Notes under the pieces: generated by a model | The model's database searches: none | Told to the model about the DNA's origin: nothing | The model's input: only the letters and a program-made list of their open reading frames with translations | Position numbers and translations under genes: made by a program | Shown here: positions 8,088 through 12,334 of the stretch, in pieces | Position numbering within the stretch: the stretch's first letter is position 1 | Layout of the letters: every line of letters begins with the position of its first letter | Source of the DNA: Pseudomonadota bacterium | Lineage (GTDB): Bacteria; Pseudomonadota; Alphaproteobacteria; Rhizobiales; Xanthobacteraceae | Assembly: GCA_023387555.1 (NCBI GenBank) | Contig: JAEWHY010000469.1 | Location: 1-12,334, forward strand | DNA length: 12,334 bases | Direction of reading: 5' to 3'

Positions 8088-8885
8088 TCAACGACCGGTA
8101 AAGACCGGAGTGCGCGCCTCGCGATGCGCGGCAATCGCTTCGTCGACGTCATCGCTCCATTCGAGTTCGTGACGAAGCGCATCCGAAATATCCTTTGCAT
8201 GCTCGAGACCGGGATCGAGCCGCGCCCGGATCATCCGCTTCGCGCCGCGCGTTGCGAGCGGTCCCGCCTTTGCAATCTGCAGCGCCAGCGAACGTGCCGC
8301 ATCGGCAAGCTCCTCCGCGGGATGGACGCTTTGCACGAGTCCCAGTCTTTCCATTTCCGCAGCGTCGATGCTGCGTCCCGTGCAGATCAATTCCAGCGCG
8401 CGGCCCCGCCCGACGATCGACGCCAGCCGGTACGGACCGCCCGCGCCGGGAAATCCGCCCCACGCGGCTTCCGGGAATTGCATCTTGGCGTGTGACGCGA
8501 CGATGCGGATATCGCATGCCAGCGCGAGTTCGGCGCCGCCGGCGCGCACGTCGCCGTTGATGCCCGCAACGACGACCTGCGGCGCGGCCTCGATCGCATT
8601 GAACGCGCGATTGGCCAGCCGCACCAGTGCGACGACATCCTCCTTCGCCATGGCGCCGCGAATGACCGGATTGAGAATCCCCGTCGAGAAATGATTGCGT
8701 CCTTCGCCAATGATCAGCACCGCATGGATATCGTGGGCCGCGGCCAGGCTGTTTCCGATCTGCTCCAGTTGCGCCAGCGCCTCGGGCAGCAACCGGTTGC
8801 CTTCGTTCTCAACCGCGATGCGGATCGACATCACACCGTCGCGGCTTTCGACGACGAGTCCCGATGACGCTTTTTTCATGTCCAT
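8088..8885 (-). CDS. Enoyl-CoA hydratase/isomerase (crotonase) family protein
   Basis: 265-residue crotonase-fold enzyme, normal family length, acting on acyl-CoA substrates in the cytoplasm. The oxyanion-hole regions are at GEGRNHFSTGI (residues 60-70) and INGDVRAGGAELALACDIR (109-127). Both acid/base residues of classical hydratases are present: Glu119 in GGAELALACD and Glu139 in MQFPEAAWGGFPGAGG, so real hydratase activity is plausible. The HFSTG stretch differs from the more common FCAGAD form, so the substrate may be unusual. The C-terminal helical region includes GAKRMIRARLDPGLEHAKD. The start is uncertain: ATGs at 8885 and 8879 are close together, and one at 8924 would add 13 residues; none has a strong ribosome site. 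The frame stays open far upstream, but that part is antisense to the next gene. It is divergent from a Bug-type binding protein, hinting at use of a carboxylate. Confidence 0.9.
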   Translation of the reverse strand: MDMKKASSGLVVESRDGVMSIRIAVENEGNRLLPEALAQLEQIGNSLAAAHDIHAVLIIGEGRNHFSTGILNPVIRGAMAKEDVVALVRLANRAFNAIEAAPQVVVAGINGDVRAGGAELALACDIRIVASHAKMQFPEAAWGGFPGAGGPYRLASIVGRGRALELICTGRSIDAAEMERLGLVQSVHPAEELADAARSLALQIAKAGPLATRGAKRMIRARLDPGLEHAKDISDALRHELEWSDDVDEAIAAHREARTPVFTGR

Positions 8886-8924
8886 GATTTCTGCTTCTGC
8901 CTTTGCCGGGATGCTGAGCACCAT

Positions 8925-8987
8925 TGCCGTTAGCTTGCAATATGCCACACCTGTCGTAAGCTCAAAGTTCAATCCGGGATCATTGTT
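8925..8987. promoter_or_regulatory. Divergent promoter region between the hydratase and the solute-binding protein
   Basis: This 63-base gap (measured from the farthest hydratase start) must drive both genes. On the plus strand TTGCAA (8935-8940) and TAAGCT (8957-8962) are 16 bases apart. On the minus strand TTGAGC (8960-8965) and TATTGC (8937-8942) are 17 apart. Each is a weak sigma-70 match, and the two overlap almost completely, so the genes would compete or be co-regulated. If the minus promoter is real, its start site falls close to the ATG at 8924, which favours the downstream hydratase starts. Confidence 0.3.
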
Positions 8988-9965
8988 ATGAAAATGCGCT
9001 TGCTGACTCTTTCTATTCTTGCATTCGCCGCAGCGTTGATCGGCGGCCAGCCCGCCGCCGCGCAGGAATGGCCGCAACGAACCGTGCGGCTCGTCGTCGG
9101 CTATGGCGCGGGCGGCGGCACCGATCTTGTTGCGCGCATCATTGCGCAGGCGCTTCAGGACAAGCTCAAGCAGCCGTTCGTCGTCGAGAACAAGGTCGGC
9201 GCGAGCGGGATCGTCGGCGCGGACTCCGTCGCGAAATCCGAGAAGGACGGCTACACGCTCTATCTCGTGAACAATGCGCACGTCATCGTCGGCGTGATGA
9301 ACAAGACCCTGCCTTACGACACGCTGGCGTCGTTCGAGCCGATCGGCCAGGTCGCCACCGGCAGCCTCGTGATTGCCTCGCGTCCCGATTTTCCGGCCAA
9401 GAATATCAAGGAGCTGATCGCGCTCGCCAAGAGCAGCCCCGGCAAGATCACGTTCGCGAGCGTCGGCAACGGCACGACGCAGCATTTCACCGGCGAACTG
9501 CTGATGCAGATCGCCGGGATCAACATGCTGCACGTGCCGTATCGCAATTCGCCGGCGGCGACCTCAGGCGTCATGGGCAAGCATGTCGATCTGATGATCG
9601 ACACGGTGTCCGCGGTGCTGGGTCCGGTACAGGGCGGCGACCTGCGCGCGCTGGCTGTCACCGGGCGTGAGCGCTATCCCTCGATCCCCGATGTGCCGAC
9701 CGCGATCGAATCCGGCATGCTGCCCGATTACGAAGTCACGACATGGTATGGGCTGGTCGCGCCCGCGGGTACGCCGAAGGCGATCGTCTCGAAACTCAAC
9801 AGCGCATTGAACGAGATCGTTGCCGATCCGGCTGTCGTCGAGCGGCTCGCAAAGGTCGGCGCCGTTGCGGCGGCTTCCACCGCCGAGAATTTCGGCAAGC
9901 ACCTGAAGTCGGAATTCAACCGCTGGGGCAAGGTTCGCGAAGCCGCGAAGATCGAACAGCAATAG
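8988..9965 (+). CDS. Bug/TctC family periplasmic solute-binding protein
   Basis: 325-residue exported binding protein of the tripartite tricarboxylate transporter family. The signal peptide is MKMRLLTLSILAFAAALIGG followed by QPAAAQ, with likely cleavage after Ala25. The mature part opens with the family hallmark WPQRTVRLVVGYGAGGGTDL (residues 28-47); the Gly-rich loop and Asp bind the ligand carboxylate. Further family blocks are VVENKVGASGIVGADSVAKS, VGNGTTQHFTGELL and HVPYRNSPAA. Ligands of characterised members include citrate, glutamate, terephthalate and nicotinate; this one cannot be named. No TctA or TctB membrane subunit is in the window, so it is an orphan, as is common for the family in beta- and alphaproteobacteria. 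An in-frame ATG at 8994 is an alternative start. The ribosome site is weak (GGGA). It ends at a hairpin terminator. Confidence 0.94.
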   Translation: MKMRLLTLSILAFAAALIGGQPAAAQEWPQRTVRLVVGYGAGGGTDLVARIIAQALQDKLKQPFVVENKVGASGIVGADSVAKSEKDGYTLYLVNNAHVIVGVMNKTLPYDTLASFEPIGQVATGSLVIASRPDFPAKNIKELIALAKSSPGKITFASVGNGTTQHFTGELLMQIAGINMLHVPYRNSPAATSGVMGKHVDLMIDTVSAVLGPVQGGDLRALAVTGRERYPSIPDVPTAIESGMLPDYEVTTWYGLVAPAGTPKAIVSKLNSALNEIVADPAVVERLAKVGAVAAASTAENFGKHLKSEFNRWGKVREAAKIEQQ

Positions 9966-9974
9966 TCAACAAGG

Positions 9975-10006
9975 ACGCCCGCGGCGCGTGAGCGCGTCGC
10001 GGGTGT
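9975..10006 (+). terminator. Hairpin terminator after the solute-binding protein gene
   Basis: A stem of about 14 pairs (two G-T) pairs 9975-9988 with 9993-10006 around the loop TGAG. CCCGCGGCGCG faces CGCGTCGCGGG. It begins 10 bases after the stop codon and is followed by TTGAT, a short T-rich end. The opposite side (TTGTTG on the minus strand) could let it also stop transcription of the converging esterase gene. Confidence 0.72.
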
Positions 10007-10019
10007 TTGATCCCGATGA

Positions 10020-10048
10020 GGCCTGCCGCCACTGGACGGCGGCTGGCC
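10020..10048 (-). terminator. Hairpin just after the esterase gene stop
   Basis: GCCGCC (10025-10030) pairs with GGCGGC (10038-10043) around a 7-base loop. GGCC/GGCC extends the stem beyond one T-T mismatch. It starts 2 bases past the esterase stop codon. There is no T-run, so it may act only together with the larger hairpin at 9975-10006, or protect the mRNA end. Confidence 0.4.
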
Positions 10049-10049
10049 A

Positions 10050-11255
10050 TCACTTCATCAATCCGGCCGCCCGCAGCGCCTTGTTGATGACCTCGCCGAC
10101 ATCGACATGCGCCGGCGGCACCTTCGGACGCTCGCGCCAATCGTCCGTGTCAGGACCCAGTATCTCGCCCTCCAGCACAGGCCGCTCCGAGCGCGCCCGC
10201 TTGCCGTCTGGCTGCGCAGCGACCGTCGCGACGTCGCGCCTTGCCGACGCGTGACGCTTTGCCTCCTGCGTGAGGCCAAAGAATTTGGCGATGTGATACG
10301 ACGACGAAATACCGACTTCGAGCAGGAACGGTCCCGCGGCGCCGCATTCGTGATCCGCTGCCCCGGTCGCAAGCGGCGTCCCGTGCGCCATGTTGGTGAT
10401 CGTGTAGGATTCGATCACGTCGTCGCCGTCCGCATTGCGCCAGACCCGGCGCGGATAACCGTCGACAATCGCCTTCGCTGACGGCGCGAGAGGCAGGCCG
10501 TGGACATCGGTCCATTGCTTGATGATCTCGCCGGCGTTCGCCGGAATGACGGTCGCATCCACGCCACCATGCCAGACCGATACGCGCGGCCATGGTCCGT
10601 CATGCGGCGACGCGCGTCTCACCAGATCGCCCCAGGCGCGTGCCGGACGCGGCGGAGATTGAAACATCGTCTCGAACGCCTGCTGGACGTTGCTTGCAGC
10701 GCCGTACGGCAGGCCGGCAACAATGGCACCGCCGGCGAACACTTCGGGATAGGTCGCCAGCATGACCGAGGTCATCGCGCCGCCGGCCGAAAGCCCGGTC
10801 ACAAACACCCGCCGCGGATCGATGTCATGCCGGGACACCATCGTGTCCACCATCTGGCGGATCGAATGCGCCTCGCCTTGCCCGCGCGCGCTGTCGCCCG
10901 GCTGAAACCAGTTGAAGCAGCGATTGGGATTGTTGGCCGCCTGCTGCTCCGGCAGCAGCAGGCAGAAGCCGAAGCGGTCGGCCAGCGTCGACCATCCCGC
11001 GCCAAGGTCATAGTCCGCCGCGCTCTGCGTACATCCGTGCAGCACGACGACGAGGGCGCTGCCGGCGGGGAGGTCCGGTGGAACATGCGTGAACATGCGC
11101 AGCGCGCCGGGATTGGACCCGAAATCGCGGATCTCGCGCAGATGGCGCTGCGAGGAAGATTCCTGCCGCCCGGCCTGCCTCATGCGGGCAGCGGCTTGCA
11201 GCATTTTCTCCCATCTGCGCCTGTGCGCTGAAAATTGGCCGAGTGTCGAACGCAT
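10050..11255 (-). CDS. PHB depolymerase-type esterase (alpha/beta hydrolase)
   Basis: 401-residue alpha/beta hydrolase of the Esterase_phd family. The core runs from about residue 52 to 300: oxyanion strand VVVLHGCTQSAADYD (HGCTQ at 73-77), nucleophile Ser156 in VFVTGLSAGGAMTS, acid Asp233 in VWHGGVDATVIPAN and His291 in ITNMAHGTPL. Cys113 in NRCFNWFQPGD and Cys304 are also typical of the family. A basic N-terminal helix (HRRRWEKMLQAAARMRQAGR) precedes the core. A Pro- and charge-rich tail ends DVGEVINKALRAAGLMK. No signal peptide is visible, so a cytoplasmic role is more likely than secretion. Substrates may be short PHB oligomers or other esters. The start at 11255 is chosen because GAGG lies 5 bases upstream; an ATG at 11273 would add 6 residues but lacks a ribosome site. 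Upstream of that the frame reads through repeats. Confidence 0.9.
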   Translation of the reverse strand: MRSTLGQFSAHRRRWEKMLQAAARMRQAGRQESSSQRHLREIRDFGSNPGALRMFTHVPPDLPAGSALVVVLHGCTQSAADYDLGAGWSTLADRFGFCLLLPEQQAANNPNRCFNWFQPGDSARGQGEAHSIRQMVDTMVSRHDIDPRRVFVTGLSAGGAMTSVMLATYPEVFAGGAIVAGLPYGAASNVQQAFETMFQSPPRPARAWGDLVRRASPHDGPWPRVSVWHGGVDATVIPANAGEIIKQWTDVHGLPLAPSAKAIVDGYPRRVWRNADGDDVIESYTITNMAHGTPLATGAADHECGAAGPFLLEVGISSSYHIAKFFGLTQEAKRHASARRDVATVAAQPDGKRARSERPVLEGEILGPDTDDWRERPKVPPAHVDVGEVINKALRAAGLMK

Positions 11256-11427
11256 CGGAACCTCGCTGCTCATACTCAGAGCAACAATACCCGAGCCATC
11301 AAAAGGTTGCTGCGCTGCAGCATGGATTATCGGGCTGAAAATGTGGCGGTTTTGTCGGACTCGTGCGGCATTTATTGCGACGCACCATACCGGCTTTTGC
11401 CAACCGGAATGCCGCGGGCTCACAGCC
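11256..11427. other. Gene-free leader region upstream of the esterase
   Basis: No coding sequence is supported here. On the minus strand GATAAT lies at about 11326-11331 and could be a -10 box for the esterase, but no good -35 sequence stands 16-18 bases before it. A short repeat, TGCTG-N5-CAGCA, lies near 11309-11323. Nothing else stands out. Confidence 0.4.
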
Positions 11428-11461
11428 CACGTCGTGCAAACGCTCAAAGGCGGCAACCTAA

Positions 11462-11487
11462 GCGCCCTCTCCCTTGGGGGAGAGGGC
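11462..11487. repeat. GCCCTCTCCC hairpin, copy 1
   Basis: GCCCTCTCCC at 11464-11473 pairs perfectly with GGGAGAGGGC at 11478-11487 around a 4-base loop. The same 10-bp stem occurs twice more in this gap, in the same orientation. No T-run follows. Confidence 0.9.
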
Positions 11488-11511
11488 ATCCCCGACCGAA
11501 CCGCGAATCCA

Positions 11512-11557
11512 GATGGGTGAGGGGGTGACGGCGTTGAAAGAAGCCCCCTCACCCATC
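11512..11557. repeat. 14-bp perfect inverted repeat
   Basis: GATGGGTGAGGGGG at 11512-11525 and its exact reverse complement at 11544-11557 enclose an 18-base loop. It lies between hairpin copies 1 and 2 and appears to be part of the 118-base segment that separates them. The sequence type resembles CCCTCACCC intergenic repeats of Bradyrhizobium-like genomes. Confidence 0.9.
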
Positions 11558-11581
11558 ACGACTTGCTTCACCTTCCGCGCA

Positions 11582-11606
11582 GCCCTCTCCCTCGAGGGGA
11601 GAGGGC
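11582..11606. repeat. GCCCTCTCCC hairpin, copy 2
   Basis: GCCCTCTCCC at 11582-11591 and GGGAGAGGGC at 11597-11606 form a perfect 10-bp stem with a 5-base loop. It opens module A of the direct repeat and corresponds to copy 3, 310 bases downstream. Confidence 0.9.
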
Positions 11607-11861
11607 ACAATGTCCGGCACTCCGCTCGCGGCAGCAATCGCGTCATCAATAAAAACTCTGCGGATCGATATCGAGTTTCGCGAAGCGCGGACCCGTCATT
11701 GCGAGGACTGCGAGGCGCAGCCTACGCAGGACGAAGCAATCCATGCAACACGTCTTGAGCAAGATTGATTGCTTCGCGGAGCCTGTCATCGGGCCGCGCG
11801 AAGCGCGGACCCGTTGGCTCGCAATGACTCGCGATCAAGCCGCACGCGGCACGTCGTGCAA
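11582..11861. repeat. Direct repeat module A (hairpin, core, palindrome, gene-tail relic)
   Basis: Matches module B (11892 onward) at an offset of 310 bases. The best part is a 44-base core (11647-11690 against 11957-12000) with one mismatch, including CAATAAAAACTCTGCGGATC. Module A holds about 36 extra bases near 11778-11815, partly a second copy of its own CGCGAAGCGCGGACCCGT stretch; after these the offset falls to 274. The palindrome spans 11695-11828, with arms GTCATTGCGAGG/GCTCGCAATGAC and CGAAGCAATC/GATTGCTTCG. It ends with a relic of the DUF4926 gene tail (11835-11861). Confidence 0.88.
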
Positions 11862-11891
11862 CTCTCCAAGCAACACGGCGGCAGTTTATGC

Positions 11892-11916
11892 GCCCTCTCC
11901 CCTTGAGGGAGAGGGC
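11892..11916. repeat. GCCCTCTCCC hairpin, copy 3
   Basis: GCCCTCTCCC at 11892-11901 and GGGAGAGGGC at 11907-11916 form the same perfect 10-bp stem as copies 1 and 2, with a 5-base loop. It opens module B. Confidence 0.9.
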
Positions 11917-12135
11917 ACAGTCACCAGCACCTCTCTCGCGGCAGCAATCACCCAATCAATAAAAACTCTGCGGATCGATATCGGGTTTCGCGAAGCGCGG
12001 CCCCGTCATGCGAGGACTGCGAGGCGCAGCCGACGCAGGACGAAGCAATCCACTTCACACGTATTGGACCAAGACGGATTGCTTCGCTTCGCTCGCAATG
12101 AATCGCGGTCAAGCCGCGCCCGGCACGTAGTGCAG
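11892..12135. repeat. Direct repeat module B, ending in the DUF4926-like gene
   Basis: Second copy of the module in the same order: hairpin, core (11957-12000), palindrome (12005-12101) and gene tail. The palindrome pairs GTCATGCGAGG (12005-12015) and CGAAGCAATCCA (12041-12052) with a right arm at 12076-12101 (GGATTGCTTCGCTTCGCTCG then CAATGA). That arm is a well-known repeat type in Bradyrhizobium-like genomes. The match with module A continues through the last codons of the DUF4926-like gene (about 12109-12135), so here the module runs into real coding sequence. Confidence 0.88.
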
Positions 12136-12315
12136 CACAAGAAGCTCCGACCGCGGCAACGGCACGATCGCGTAGGCGTGACCGTCATCGTCGCTGAACT
12201 CGATCAGCGCGGTCTCATCATCGAGAGTTTCAACTACGGTGCCGACCTGACCGCGCGCGAGCCCGCGCGCAGGCACATCGCTCAGCAAGGCAACTGCATC
12301 CAAGAGAGATGGCAC
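12109..12315 (-). CDS. Small DUF4926-like protein (5' end may lie beyond the window)
   Basis: 68-residue protein when started at the GTG at 12313-12315. Residues run SLLDAVALLSDVPARGLARG, then QVGTVVETLDDETALIEF, DDDGHAYAIVPL and LLVLHYVPGAA. The LLDxVAL..D.P..GL.RGQVGTVVE pattern followed by a final LLVLHY matches the DUF4926 family, whose members are about 60-70 residues and often lie near toxin-antitoxin or DUF6883-type partner genes; function is not established. The frame stays open to the right edge (VDANRT precedes), so an ATG just outside is possible. No ribosome site is visible before the GTG. Its last codons match the end of the repeat modules downstream. Confidence 0.75.
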   Translation of the reverse strand: MPSLLDAVALLSDVPARGLARGQVGTVVETLDDETALIEFSDDDGHAYAIVPLPRSELLVLHYVPGAA

Positions 12316-12334
12316 GGTCCGATTGGCGTCAACC

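Noticed and set aside
8925..9533. N-terminal extension of the hydratase frame
   Set aside because: The extension lies antisense to the Bug-type binding protein and has shadow-frame composition. Crotonase homology begins near residue 10 of the 8885 start.
11274..11552. N-terminal extension of the esterase frame
   Set aside because: It would translate the intergenic hairpins. A ribosome site fits the ATG at 11255, and the family-like sequence begins there.
11428..12101. CRISPR array
   Set aside because: The repeats are palindromic, differ in length, and recur at 118 and 310 bases rather than as uniform repeat-spacer units; no cas genes are near.
11428..12135. Insertion sequence or transposon remnant
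   Set aside because: No transposase fragment, no terminal inverted repeats with target duplication; the structure is better explained by REP-like elements and local duplication.

Overview
The window is GC-rich chromosomal DNA from an alphaproteobacterium, most likely in Hyphomicrobiales near Bradyrhizobium, Rhodopseudomonas and Afipia. This rests on three things. The F1 ATP synthase genes run atpH-atpA-atpG-(ohr)-atpD with no F0 genes attached. The encoded proteins look alphaproteobacterial. The intergenic spaces carry the GC-rich palindromic repeats that are common in that group. Genus is an inference; no rRNA or other decisive marker is present.

Layout. Positions 1-4133 (minus strand) hold the F1-ATPase operon, read right to left: atpH (delta), atpA (alpha), a 163-base gap filled by a large nested inverted repeat, atpG (gamma), an organic hydroperoxide resistance gene (ohr-type), and the first 188 codons of atpD (beta), which runs off the left edge. 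The ohr gene is tightly packed: its Shine-Dalgarno overlaps the atpG stop codon, and atpD starts 17 bases after its end. Positions 4134-4475 are the divergent control region between the atp operon and a small multidrug resistance gene. It contains a two-hairpin guanidine-II (mini-ykkC) riboswitch candidate directly before a SugE/Gdx-type guanidinium exporter (4476-4802).

Positions 4888-7496 (plus) encode two membrane carriers, a SulP family anion transporter with a C-terminal STAS domain and a TauE/SafE (TSUP) family permease. A palindromic repeat lies between them. A secreted Sel1-repeat protein follows (7569-8069). It converges on a crotonase-fold enoyl-CoA hydratase (8088-8885, minus). That gene is divergently transcribed from a Bug/TctC-type periplasmic solute-binding protein (8988-9965), which ends at a strong hairpin terminator. 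An alpha/beta-hydrolase of the PHB depolymerase esterase family (10050-11255, minus) converges on it.

Positions 11256-12108 contain no gene. Most of this stretch is layered repeats: three 10-bp hairpins with identical stems, and two near-tandem copies of a roughly 270-310-base module that each contain a larger palindrome. The modules carry relics of the 3' end of the neighbouring DUF4926-like gene (12109-12315, minus), as if the gene tail and its downstream repeats were copied together.

The best-supported unusual points are the ohr gene embedded in the ATP synthase operon, the guanidine-II riboswitch with a visible way to mask the sugE ribosome binding site, and the repeat module that carries a gene tail. 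I saw no phage, transposase, CRISPR array, tRNA or rRNA, and no clearly new defence or metabolic system.
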